Below the pieces are notes generated by a model. It was not told the origin of the DNA. It worked only from the letters and a program-made list of their open reading frames with translations, and did not search any database. From Elusimicrobiales bacterium (GTDB lineage: Bacteria > Elusimicrobiota > Elusimicrobia > Elusimicrobiales > Elusimicrobiaceae): 7,361 bases of DNA. Shown in pieces: positions 1 to 5,849 of the stretch (position 1 is its first letter; the number at the start of each line of letters is the position of its first letter). A program made the position numbers and the translations under genes. The stretch spans positions 1 through 7,361 of the forward strand of contig JAUNWB010000062.1 of NCBI GenBank assembly GCA_030540535.1. Direction: 5' to 3'.

Positions 1-513
1 CTTATAGAGTTATTGGTCGTTGTTTTAATCATCGGTATTTTATCGTCGGTGGCGCTGCCGCAGTACACCAAAGCGGTGGAAAAGTCCCGCGCCGTGCAGG
101 CGTTAACTATGCTGAAAAGTATTGTCCAGGCGCAGAAAGTGTATTATATGGCAAACGGTACGTACGCCCGCTCTTTTGACGACTTGGATGTGACGTTAGA
201 TTGGCCGGGGCGTGAAAATTTTTTGGTTAACGGCACCGTGGCCGATGTTCGTTCAAACGGGGATTGGTCTATCCATATCGCCGACGGCAGGGTGTATGCC
301 GGCAGGCTTTCCGGCCAGTATAAAGGCGGCGGTTTTATATTTGCAAACCCGGGAATGGAGATTGTAGAGATAGACCCGGACGTTCTGTGGTGTGTGGAAC
401 GCATCGGTACCGGCGTTGTCTTTGAGAAAGAACGCGGGGCGTTTTGCGAAAAAATGTTCGCCGGACGCTTTGTGAAACGGGTGGGCGGATTGAATTTATT
501 TCAAATGCCTTAG
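1..513 (+). CDS. Type IV pilin-like protein, 5' end cut off by window edge
   Basis: The reading frame is open from base 1 to the TAG at 511-513 (170 codons). It starts with LIELLVVVLIIGILSS, the conserved first helix of a type IV prepilin. The glutamate at fragment residue 3 is the Glu+5 needed for assembly and N-methylation, so only the short leader and about two mature residues (normally F-T) are missing. Next comes ALPQYTKAVEKSR and a long amphipathic helix to about residue 50, then a variable globular domain. Two cysteines near the C terminus (fragment residues 131 and 149) could form the D-region disulfide. The protein would be cut by prepilin peptidase and assembled into a pilus or pseudopilus. 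Motif and size fit the major/minor pilin-like proteins that are numerous in Elusimicrobiota, but the exact role (pilus, secretion pseudopilus, DNA uptake) cannot be told. The stop codon overlaps the stop of the convergent gene. Confidence 0.9.
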   Translation, partial: LIELLVVVLIIGILSSVALPQYTKAVEKSRAVQALTMLKSIVQAQKVYYMANGTYARSFDDLDVTLDWPGRENFLVNGTVADVRSNGDWSIHIADGRVYAGRLSGQYKGGGFIFANPGMEIVEIDPDVLWCVERIGTGVVFEKERGAFCEKMFAGRFVKRVGGLNLFQMP

Positions 514-1271
514 CGTCTGGTCCACAGCGCCCACCGAGCCCGTAAGGAATTGGCGGGAAGCGTCTTTAAAAACGCTGTTTTTGTATCCGGGTTTACGCCG
601 GAAACGGGCGTTAAAACGGGCAAGTTTTCCAAACCGTGCAGCACTTCCTGCGCGGTTTTTTCATTCCATTTTTCGGCCGGCCAAAAAGCAAACGCTTCAG
701 CCGTGAGTCCCAGCTGTTTTTTTAAGCGGAAGCTGTTTTCGGCCGCGCCAAAGGCGGCTTCACTCACGGGCAGCAGCGTTAAATCCCGCGCTTTTAAATC
801 AAGCGCGCCAAATTCCACTAGGCCGCTTTGTTTGAGTTCTTTTATCTGTGCTTCCGTCAGCAGGTTTTGCCACGGTTCCCGGTACGGGTCCTGCCAGGCG
901 TCATATGCGCCGACGTACTCCTGCGCCAAAAATACGCAGGCTTTGGCGCGGTATTTTTTGATAATCGGCCACGCTTCCGTATAAAAAGATTGGTATCCGC
1001 CCATAAAGGCAAGCAAAACGGGTTTGGCGGGCAAGCGGCCTTTGGAGAGTTCTCCGGGCAGAACGGTTTTAAAATTGCGGCGGACCAGCTTGTTAAGCGT
1101 GCTTTCCAGCCGTGCGGCGGAGGTCCATTCGTTTTTTAAACGCGCGCTGGCGGGCGGACGGCCGATTTTGACGTACGTCAATACTAGGAGCGCCCGTTTG
1201 GCGCGGCGCAAGATAACATAAACGGCCGCCGCCAGAATTATTCCGGCCGCGGTAAGCGGATAAATCATCAT
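510..1271 (-). CDS. Polysaccharide deacetylase-like protein, probable pseudoenzyme
   Basis: This 253-residue protein aligns over its whole length with the 254-residue deacetylase at 2062-2826. Shared landmarks are an N-terminal membrane helix (about residues 5-22), KPVLLAF.GGY (84-93), a CVFLA strand (112-116), LTEAQIKELKQSGLVEFG (138-155), AFAFWP (193-198) and GVNP (225-228). The catalytic set of the NodB/CE4 family is gone: TFDDGY is AFMGGY (Asp-Asp replaced by M90-G91), the H-x3-H metal ligands in GSHTCSH are replaced by L157 and A161, and the family YHH near the N terminus is TYV. The frame is intact with no stop or frameshift, so it appears maintained as a protein. It may be a regulatory, scaffold or sugar-binding partner of the active paralog; that is inference. 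The start is ATG at 1271-1269, sharing ATGA with the stop of the upstream glycosyltransferase (translational coupling). A second in-frame ATG follows directly. Confidence 0.85.
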   Translation of the reverse strand: MMIYPLTAAGIILAAAVYVILRRAKRALLVLTYVKIGRPPASARLKNEWTSAARLESTLNKLVRRNFKTVLPGELSKGRLPAKPVLLAFMGGYQSFYTEAWPIIKKYRAKACVFLAQEYVGAYDAWQDPYREPWQNLLTEAQIKELKQSGLVEFGALDLKARDLTLLPVSEAAFGAAENSFRLKKQLGLTAEAFAFWPAEKWNEKTAQEVLHGLENLPVLTPVSGVNPDTKTAFLKTLPANSLRARWALWTRR

Positions 1272-2032
1272 TTATTTTTCTTCTCTTCCCACAGGTACCA
1301 TAACTTCATATATTTAACAAATACGTAAAAACAGGAAAAAGACGCCCAGATAAGCCCTCTTATTCCGTCCAAAAAACCGGCTTTTAGCACGTAGCGGCGC
1401 GCAAACTCAAACGGCACCGTTAAAAGTACGCGCAGCAGGCATACTTTTTTGCCTTTTTCGAACATGGTTTGCGCGGCGAGGGTGGTGTATTTATTAAATT
1501 TGTCAAAGTAGGATTCAATGCTGTCGTACGGGTGGTGTATAAATACGTTTTTAAGACGTGCGGTGTTTCCGTCCACGTGCAGTTTTTCGTGTACCAGGCC
1601 GCCTCTAAACTCGGCTTTTTCCGTGCGGACCAAACGCAAAATATGTTCGGCTTTCATGCCGCTGTGGCGCATGCGTCTGCCCAAAAAATCGTTCACGCGG
1701 GTGAGTTCGTAGCCGTCGGCCTTACCCTGCTGCACGGCTTGCTTGATTTCTTCTGCCAGTTCCGGCGTGAGGGATTCGTCCGCATCCAGCGACAGCGCCC
1801 ATTCGTTCGTTACCTTTGAAAGGGCAAAATTTTTTTGGTTGGTAAATCCGTCAAATGCGCGGTCGTATACCGCGGCGCCGAGGTCCCGGCAGATCAGCGC
1901 GGTTTTGTCTTTCGACATGCTGTTAACCACAACAATTTCGTTTACGATATGTTTTGCGCTCAAAATACATTTGGCGATATTCTGTTCTTCGTTTTTTGCG
2001 ATGATAAAAAGACTGATGCGAGGTGTTTTCAT
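1268..2032 (-). CDS. Family 2 glycosyltransferase, WaaE/KdtX-like (copy 2)
   Basis: A 254-residue GT-A fold glycosyltransferase of family 2, of the LPS-core beta-1,4-glucosyltransferase type. N-terminal ISLFIIAKNEEQNIAKCI (residues 6-23) is the nucleotide-sugar binding start. LDADE at 82-86 supplies the DxD metal site, and the GGLVHEKL segment (144-151) is typical of the WaaE subgroup. The C-terminal part (about 200-245) is hydrophobic and basic and probably lies on the inner membrane. It would transfer a sugar from a nucleotide donor to an envelope glycan or lipid acceptor on the cytoplasmic side. It is collinear with copy 1 (2823-3584) almost without gaps. The family VDS/VDA aspartate that contacts the nucleotide is Asn here (N37 in VVNSMS), while copy 1 has D37. 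It starts 29 nt after the stop of the preceding deacetylase, with no clear Shine-Dalgarno sequence, so reinitiation is likely. Confidence 0.9.
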   Translation of the reverse strand: MKTPRISLFIIAKNEEQNIAKCILSAKHIVNEIVVVNSMSKDKTALICRDLGAAVYDRAFDGFTNQKNFALSKVTNEWALSLDADESLTPELAEEIKQAVQQGKADGYELTRVNDFLGRRMRHSGMKAEHILRLVRTEKAEFRGGLVHEKLHVDGNTARLKNVFIHHPYDSIESYFDKFNKYTTLAAQTMFEKGKKVCLLRVLLTVPFEFARRYVLKAGFLDGIRGLIWASFSCFYVFVKYMKLWYLWEEKKNK

Positions 2033-2061
2033 AAGTTTATCAAGGGCTGATATAATTTGTT

Positions 2062-2826
2062 TTACAGTTTGCTTTGTCCCCGGGTTAGCTGCAGGTGGTA
2101 ATCAAACAGCGTTTCTCCGCCGCGCGGGAAGGCGCGCAACAGCGTTTTGGCGGGATTCCAGGGCCAGGGGTTGACTCCTTTTTTAGTGCTGAAATCAAAC
2201 AAGTAGCCCGCTTTAAATACCTGCGGACGGACGCGTTTATCAAACCCGCCCGAGCCGAACGGATAACAAAAAGCCGTTACGGGCTCACCCAGCTGTTCTT
2301 CCAACATTTGTTTGCTGCGGACCAGTTCCCGGGCGATTTCTTCGTCGGGCAGGTTTCTTAAACGGCAGTGGGAACACGTGTGGGAACCAAATTGCACAAG
2401 GCCGCTGTTTTTCATTTCGCGGATTTGGTCCCAGGTCATATATTCGGGCGTGCCGATTTTGTCCGCAACTAAAAAGATGACGGCCGGCACGTTGTGTTTT
2501 TTAAGAAGCGGGAAGAGATTTTTATAATTGTCTTCGTAGCCGTCGTCAAACGTCAGCATGACGGGTTTTTGAACGGGCGAGCCTTCCTGTAACTCTTTTA
2601 AAGAAACGGGGGTATATCCGTTTTCTTTTAAAAAGACGAGGTGCTTTTCAAGCATGGCCGGGGCGACGGTAAACGGGTCTGGTGAAGCCGGATTTTGCTC
2701 TGCCACGTGGTGATACATCAGCGCGACAAACCCCTTCCGTTTGGGCAGATACCAGGTTTTGCGCAAGGCGGGAAAGAGGATAAGCAGCGCCGCCGCGCAT
2801 AACACCGCCAGAACGGCTGCCGTCAT
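2062..2826 (-). CDS. Polysaccharide deacetylase (NodB/CE4 family), membrane anchored
   Basis: This 254-residue protein begins with a membrane helix (about residues 3-20) and then a NodB homology domain. Visible motifs are MYHHV (37-41), TFDDGY (92-97, catalytic base D94 and metal ligand D95), SHTCSH (148-153, metal ligands H149 and H153) and AFCYPFG (185-191). All residues expected of a metal-dependent N- or O-deacetylase are present. It would remove acetyl groups from an amino sugar in an envelope polysaccharide, anchored in the inner membrane with the domain probably periplasmic. The start ATG (2826-2824) overlaps the TGA of the upstream glycosyltransferase as ATGA, implying coupled translation and probably action on the same glycan. 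Substrate is unknown. The catalytically empty paralog at 510-1271 is the last gene of the same operon. Confidence 0.92.
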   Translation of the reverse strand: MTAAVLAVLCAAALLILFPALRKTWYLPKRKGFVALMYHHVAEQNPASPDPFTVAPAMLEKHLVFLKENGYTPVSLKELQEGSPVQKPVMLTFDDGYEDNYKNLFPLLKKHNVPAVIFLVADKIGTPEYMTWDQIREMKNSGLVQFGSHTCSHCRLRNLPDEEIARELVRSKQMLEEQLGEPVTAFCYPFGSGGFDKRVRPQVFKAGYLFDFSTKKGVNPWPWNPAKTLLRAFPRGGETLFDYHLQLTRGQSKL

Positions 2827-3584
2827 TTCTTGTCCTCCTGCTCAAGCTGCCAAAGTTTCATGTATTTTACGAATACGTAAAAAGTGGAGAAAGATGCCCA
2901 CATCAGCCCGCGCACGCCGTCCAGTACGCCCAGTTTCAGCAGGTAGCGTTTGGCAAATTCAAACGGCAGGCGCACCAGCGTGCTGATAAGGGAAAAGCGT
3001 TTGCCCTGGGCGTGCAGGTGTCCGGCGGCCAGCGAAGTGTAGTTGTTAAATTTGCGGAAGTACGTTTCGATAGAATCGTACGAATAGTGGTTGATATGGT
3101 TGGTTAAACGCCCGACGGGGCCGCGGACCACTAAACCTTCGTGTACGAGCCCTCCTTCGTAAGCGGCTTTTTCCGTGCGCACCAAACGCAGATGTTTTTC
3201 CTTATTAAGGCCGCTAAAACGCATTTTCTTTCCCAGAAAATAGTTGTAAAAGGGAATATCAAACCCGTCGAAAGAAGTGTTTTTTGTCACGCGGGCGATT
3301 TCTTCGGCCAGGTCCGGCGAGAGCGTTTCGTCCGCGTCCAAATTTAACGCCCAGCCGCACGAAACTTTCGAAAGGGCAAAGTTTTTTTGGTTTGTGAAAC
3401 CGTCAAACGCGCGGGTAAATACCTGCGCGCCGAGGTCCCGGCAGATAAGCGCTGTTTTATCGGTGGAAAAGGCGTCCACCACAATCACTTCGCTTACCAA
3501 ATTTTTCGCGCTCAAGATGCACTTAGCGATGTGGCGTTCCTCATTATGGGCGATGATAAAAAGCGAAATCCGTTGGTTTGTCAT
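2823..3584 (-). CDS. Family 2 glycosyltransferase, WaaE/KdtX-like (copy 1)
   Basis: A 253-residue GT2 enzyme opening the four-gene operon. Motifs: ISLFIIAHNEERHIAKCI (6-23), VIVVDAFSTDKT (33-44) with the nucleotide-binding D37, FDGFTNQKNFAL (60-71), LDADE (82-86, DxD), GGLVHEGL (144-151) and the conserved C-terminal FYVFVKYMKLW (235-245). This matches the LPS-core beta-glucosyltransferase subgroup; the actual donor and acceptor cannot be read from sequence. I chose ATG at 3584-3582 (MTNQRISLF), which aligns with the start of copy 2. A longer frame from a TTG at 3620 would add 12 residues but would begin inside the predicted -35 box. A -10 box (TACAAT) ends just 6 nt before the ATG and there is no Shine-Dalgarno, so the mRNA may be leaderless. 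The stop overlaps the next gene by ATGA. Confidence 0.92.
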   Translation of the reverse strand: MTNQRISLFIIAHNEERHIAKCILSAKNLVSEVIVVDAFSTDKTALICRDLGAQVFTRAFDGFTNQKNFALSKVSCGWALNLDADETLSPDLAEEIARVTKNTSFDGFDIPFYNYFLGKKMRFSGLNKEKHLRLVRTEKAAYEGGLVHEGLVVRGPVGRLTNHINHYSYDSIETYFRKFNNYTSLAAGHLHAQGKRFSLISTLVRLPFEFAKRYLLKLGVLDGVRGLMWASFSTFYVFVKYMKLWQLEQEDKK

Positions 3585-3590
3585 AATGTT

Positions 3591-3620
3591 ATTGTAGCAT
3601 TTGGCACGCAAAAAGCCCAA
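3591..3620 (-). promoter_or_regulatory. Putative promoter of the glycan operon, leaderless arrangement
   Basis: Read on the minus strand: -35 TTGGGC (3620-3615), 18-bp spacer, -10 TACAAT (3596-3591), then AACATT and the ATG at 3584. Transcription starting about 7 nt after the -10 would begin at the A of the start codon. The -35 is only a partial match, so this is moderately supported. Confidence 0.5.
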
Positions 3621-3623
3621 TAT

Positions 3624-3665
3624 AAAAAAGGGAACCGCTGTAGCAGGGTTTGGGACTACAGCGGT
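3624..3665 (-). terminator. Hairpin with T-run upstream of the glycan operon (terminator or attenuator-like)
   Basis: A perfect 10-bp inverted repeat, ACCGCTGTAG at 3634-3643 and CTACAGCGGT at 3656-3665, has a 12-nt loop. Read on the minus strand it is followed by TCCC and then six Ts (3629-3624), so it resembles an intrinsic terminator with a short offset. No minus-strand gene lies to the right for it to terminate. It could block antisense readthrough from beyond 3821, or act as an attenuator if an additional promoter lies further upstream. Confidence 0.45.
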
Positions 3666-3673
3666 ATGGGATG

Positions 3674-3704
3674 AAATTTAAATTTGTTTACATATACAGT
3701 ATAT
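3674..3704. promoter_or_regulatory. Two AT-rich palindromes in the divergent intergenic region
   Basis: AAATTTAAATTT (3674-3685) is a perfect 12-bp palindrome. ATATAC-A-GTATAT (3692-3704) is a perfect 6-1-6 palindrome. They lie 7 to 8 bp apart centrally between the minus-strand operon and the plus-strand TPR gene. They are candidate operator sites for a dimeric regulator; AT-rich palindromes also arise by chance. Confidence 0.3.
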
Positions 3705-3758
3705 CGCTTCGGCGGGGGGAAAAACAGGGCCTTTGGACCCAATTTTCACGCAATTTAT

Positions 3759-3814
3759 ACCTAGAAAAAATTAGGTCTTTTGTTGTATAATTTCTAGGAC
3801 CTTTCCACCAGGAG
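3759..3814 (+). promoter_or_regulatory. Putative promoter and ribosome binding site of the TPR lipoprotein gene
   Basis: A perfect -10 box TATAAT lies at 3786-3791. No good -35 is found at 16-18 bp, so the promoter may be activator-dependent or use another upstream element. Inverted repeats ACCTA (3759-3763)/TAGGT (3772-3776) and CCTAG (3760-3764)/CTAGG (3794-3798) surround it and could be operator half-sites. AGGAG at 3810-3814 sits 7 nt before the ATG and fixes the start at 3822. Confidence 0.5.
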
Positions 3815-3821
3815 CGTTATT

Positions 3822-4424
3822 ATGAAAAAAACGTTTTTATTTGTTTTGGGTGCGGCCGCGCTGGCGGCCTGCGCCGGGCTGCAGACGTCCAGCGAGTATT
3901 TGCTGCGGGGGGACGGCTATTTTAAAGACGGCAACCCCGTCCGTGCGCTGGAAGCCTATAACCGTGCGGTCGCATTAAACCCCGATAATTTGGAAGCGTA
4001 CGCTTCGCGCGGCGCGGTACACTTTTTCCAGGGAAATTACGACTTGGCGGAAGCCGATTTTAAATTTGTACTTGATAAAAACCCCTACCAGGCCGACGCT
4101 TACACCGCTTACGGCAGCGTGTTGGCCGCCAAAGGAAATTTTGACGAAGCCCTGGAGGTGTTAAATTCGGCTATCGCCTTAAAACCCGGCAAGCCGGAAA
4201 TTTTCTTTTCGCGCGCGGGCGTATATTTTATGCTCGGACGCTACGCCGAAGCGGTGACGGATTATACCTCCGTCATCAACCTGCGTCCGGCGGCGGACGT
4301 GTACAACGCGCGCGGCGCGGCGTATTTGCGGCTTGGCAAAAACGAACTGGCCGAGCAGGATTTTAATACCGCCCAAAACGCCAAAATCCCGGCGACGTTA
4401 AATGTCTATTCCATGATTGATTAG
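3822..4424 (+). CDS. TPR-repeat lipoprotein
   Basis: A 200-residue protein. Residues 1-17 form a lipoprotein signal (MKKTFLFVLG, then LAAC with the lipidated Cys at 17; A18 follows, so outer-membrane sorting is plausible). The mature part is made almost entirely of about five tetratricopeptide repeats, near 25-58, 58-91, 92-125, 126-158 and 159-190, each with the G/A...Y...A...A.NP pattern. Such proteins act as periplasmic scaffolds for protein contacts, for example in pilus or secretion assembly (PilF/PilW type), but the repeats alone do not tell the partner. It is a single gene with its own promoter and a strong Shine-Dalgarno, and is followed by a tRNA gene. A PilF-like pilotin role would fit an organism with pilins, but no pilF-specific motif is visible. 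Confidence 0.88.
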   Translation: MKKTFLFVLGAAALAACAGLQTSSEYLLRGDGYFKDGNPVRALEAYNRAVALNPDNLEAYASRGAVHFFQGNYDLAEADFKFVLDKNPYQADAYTAYGSVLAAKGNFDEALEVLNSAIALKPGKPEIFFSRAGVYFMLGRYAEAVTDYTSVINLRPAADVYNARGAAYLRLGKNELAEQDFNTAQNAKIPATLNVYSMID

Positions 4425-4426
4425 CG

Positions 4427-4451
4427 TTTTTTCCGTCGGAGAAAATTTTTT
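4427..4451 (+). terminator. Weak intrinsic terminator after the TPR gene
   Basis: TTTTTTCC (4427-4434) pairs with GGAGAAAA (4438-4445), with one wobble pair and a 3-nt loop, followed by six Ts (4446-4451). The stem is AU-rich, so efficiency is doubtful, but it lies 3 nt after the stop codon. Confidence 0.45.
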
Positions 4452-4452
4452 C

Positions 4453-4482
4453 TTGCGTTTTGTTTTGTTGTTTTGTTATAAT
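4453..4482 (+). promoter_or_regulatory. Putative tRNA promoter
   Basis: -35 TTGCGT (4453-4458), 18-bp spacer, perfect -10 TATAAT (4477-4482). The start would fall about 10 nt before the mature tRNA 5' end at 4500, giving a short 5' leader for RNase P. Confidence 0.6.
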
Positions 4483-4499
4483 AAATATATAAGATTTAC

Positions 4500-4573
4500 G
4501 TCACCGTAGCTCAGCTGGTTAGAGCGAGCGTTTCATAAGCGCTAGGTCGGTGGTTCGATCCCACCCGGTGACA
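4500..4573 (+). tRNA. tRNA with anticodon CAT (elongator Met, or Ile2 if lysidine-modified)
   Basis: A complete cloverleaf. Acceptor GTCACCG (4500-4506) pairs perfectly with CGGTGAC (4566-4572). D stem GCTC/GAGC (4509-4512/4522-4525). Anticodon stem AGCGT/GCGCT (4527-4531/4539-4543) has loop TTCATAA with anticodon CAT at 4534-4536. T stem GGTGG/CCACC (4549-4553/4561-4565) has loop TTCGATC. The discriminator is A4573 and CCA is not encoded. It is not the initiator, because base pair 1-72 is G-C and the anticodon stem lacks the three G-C pairs. CAT can be read as Met or, after lysidine modification by TilS, as Ile for AUA codons; the sequence alone does not settle which. Confidence 0.95.
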
Positions 4574-4579
4574 TTTTTT

Positions 4580-4603
4580 AACCCTCCAAACGGAGGGTTT
4601 TTT
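4580..4603 (+). terminator. Strong intrinsic terminator of the tRNA
   Basis: AACCCTCC (4580-4587), loop AAAC, GGAGGGTT (4592-4599), with six consecutive Ts at 4598-4603. An 8-bp perfect stem starting 7 nt after the tRNA separates it from fluC. Confidence 0.85.
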
Positions 4604-4642
4604 GTTATATTGGGATGAATCCCGGGGGCAGAAAGGAGCGTT

Positions 4643-4990
4643 ATGTATTCATTTTTAGGCGTATTTGTCGGCGGCGGCCTGGGGGCCGTGCTGCGCTGGC
4701 TGACGGGGCGCGCGGTCAGCGGGCACTGGGGCGTATTTATTGTAAATGTGCTGGGCGCGTTTTTTATCGGCCTTGCGTATGCGTATTTTGCGCGCCGCGC
4801 GGCGGGGCCGGAACTGAAATTGTTTATTATGACGGGCTGCCTGGGCGGATTTACCACTTTTTCCACCTATTTGCTGGATTTTGCGCAGTTGACCGCCGCC
4901 GGAAAGCAGGGGGAAGCGTTTTTCTATTTGGTTTTATCCGTTTTGGTGGGGCTCGCCGCGCTTTGGGCCGGGATGAAGTGCCTGGGGTAA
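4643..4990 (+). CDS. crcB: Fluoride-specific ion channel FluC/CrcB
   Basis: A 115-residue, four-helix inner-membrane protein of the usual family length. It exports toxic fluoride as a dual-topology homodimer. Family motifs in order: GGGLGAVLRW (10-19, with the conserved Arg at 18), VNVLGAFFIG (34-43, with the conserved Asn N35), and GCLGGFTTFSTY (65-76), which supplies the central Na+ site and the pore Phe box (F73). The second Phe-box position is Tyr (Y76), where many homologs have Phe. GAAAGGAG ends 4 nt before the ATG and supports this start. The gene sits alone between the tRNA terminator and an unrelated secreted protein. The 39 nt between terminator and start are too short for a fluoride riboswitch, so expression is probably constitutive. 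Confidence 0.95.
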   Translation: MYSFLGVFVGGGLGAVLRWLTGRAVSGHWGVFIVNVLGAFFIGLAYAYFARRAAGPELKLFIMTGCLGGFTTFSTYLLDFAQLTAAGKQGEAFFYLVLSVLVGLAALWAGMKCLG

Positions 4991-5040
4991 ATCCTTCGGC
5001 CTCGCGTGCAAAAAAGCGTAAAATGTATTATGATTATAGT

Positions 5041-5046
5041 AGGGAG
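5041..5046 (+). promoter_or_regulatory. Shine-Dalgarno site for the secreted-protein gene
   Basis: AGGGAG lies 5 nt before the ATG at 5052 and fixes the start. The AT-rich stretch at 5026-5040 (TATTAT, TATGAT) could hold a -10 box, but no matching -35 is evident. Confidence 0.55.
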
Positions 5047-5051
5047 ATTTT

Positions 5052-5813
5052 ATGAAAAAACCTTTCGCTGTTTTTGTTTTGTTTTTTTCCGCCGCTTTGC
5101 CGGCTTTTTCTGCTTCCACGTGTGAAACGCGCGTGGATAAGCACCAGGACGCTACGACGCTTGAACGTGCGGCCTACTGTTTAACGCCGGAAGCGGAACC
5201 GCCCGCTCCCGCCGGGCCGGAGCTGGTGTATTACGGCGTTTCCGCCAACGCTCCGCAGGATGCTTCCGCTCAGGACGCCCGCTATAAACAAAAATATTTT
5301 GATAAAGACGGCGTAGCCGTCGCGCAGGATTATGTGGGCACGCATAACTTCCCGGCGTTTACCAACGATATGCTTTCCGAGCAGGAACGCCTGGCGATTG
5401 AAAAGGCTGAAAAAGAAGCCTGGGAAAAGGCTCAGGCTGAAGCCGCCAAAAAGGCCGCTGCGGCCAAGGCTCCTCTCCGCACTCCGTCCGTGCTGGAGGA
5501 GCAGGGACCCCAGATGACTAAAGCGCAGTTGGCAGCCCGCAAAAATAAACCCAAACGTTTTATGAAAGAGCCTGCCGCTGTGCAGACGCCGGAGGAACCC
5601 GTTTCCTATGCGCCGGATCCGTACGGCGCGGACCCGTATTCCACGGGTACGCCGCAAGGCGAACTGCAGCAGGCGCAAGCGTTGGAAAATGATCCGCTTT
5701 CCCAACCCACAGGGAATGCCGGCGGTGCGGCCCCGAACGGATTTTTAGACGATAATTTATTGGACGATCCTTCTTTTGGCTACAACGCCACGGACCCGTC
5801 CATGCAGCCTTAG
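5052..5813 (+). CDS. Secreted low-complexity protein of unknown function
   Basis: I do not recognise the family. The 253-residue protein has a clear Sec signal peptide (MKKPFAVFVLFFSAALPAFS, cleavage probably after residue 20 or 21), so it is exported. The mature N terminus carries two cysteines (C24 and C43) around a short helical segment with DKHQDATTLERAAYC, possibly a disulfide-closed helical hairpin. Residues about 108-140 are rich in Glu, Lys and Ala and form a probable single helix or coiled coil (EKAEKEAWEKAQAEAAKKAAAAK). The remainder, about 141-253, is Pro, Gly, Asp and Gln rich and likely disordered, with repeated DPY (189-191 and 195-197) and DDP-like acidic motifs near the end. 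It may span the periplasm or bind other envelope proteins; that is speculation. It is followed by a small membrane-protein gene with its own promoter. Confidence 0.8.
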   Translation: MKKPFAVFVLFFSAALPAFSASTCETRVDKHQDATTLERAAYCLTPEAEPPAPAGPELVYYGVSANAPQDASAQDARYKQKYFDKDGVAVAQDYVGTHNFPAFTNDMLSEQERLAIEKAEKEAWEKAQAEAAKKAAAAKAPLRTPSVLEEQGPQMTKAQLAARKNKPKRFMKEPAAVQTPEEPVSYAPDPYGADPYSTGTPQGELQQAQALENDPLSQPTGNAGGAAPNGFLDDNLLDDPSFGYNATDPSMQP

Positions 5814-5814
5814 C

Positions 5815-5843
5815 TTGACAAACTTTCCCCGGGAGATTAAAAT
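5815..5843 (+). promoter_or_regulatory. Near-consensus sigma-70 promoter for the small membrane protein
   Basis: -35 TTGACA (5815-5820, perfect), a 17-bp spacer (5821-5837), -10 TAAAAT (5838-5843, 5 of 6), then AACTGT and the ATG at 5850. It begins 2 nt after the upstream stop codon. The expected start site is the A of the ATG, so the transcript should be leaderless. Confidence 0.75.
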
Positions 5844-5849
5844 AACTGT

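Noticed and set aside
1469..1819. Plus-strand open frame of 116 codons inside GT2 copy 2
   Set aside because: It is antisense to a well-supported enzyme gene and its product has no recognisable features; similar antisense frames within the other operon genes were rejected for the same reason.
3585..3620. Longer GT2 start at TTG 3620 (12 extra residues)
   Set aside because: The extension does not align with copy 2, lacks a ribosome site and covers the predicted promoter.
3691..3710. LexA/SOS box
   Set aside because: ATATACAGTATAT resembles half of an E. coli-type box only; the second CTG/CAG half at the required spacing is missing.
4500..4573. tRNA as an integration (attachment) site for a mobile element
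   Set aside because: No repeat of the tRNA 3' end is seen downstream in the window and no integrase gene is present.
4604..4642. Fluoride riboswitch upstream of the FluC gene
   Set aside because: Only 39 nt separate the tRNA terminator from the start codon, and the conserved crcB-motif blocks are absent.
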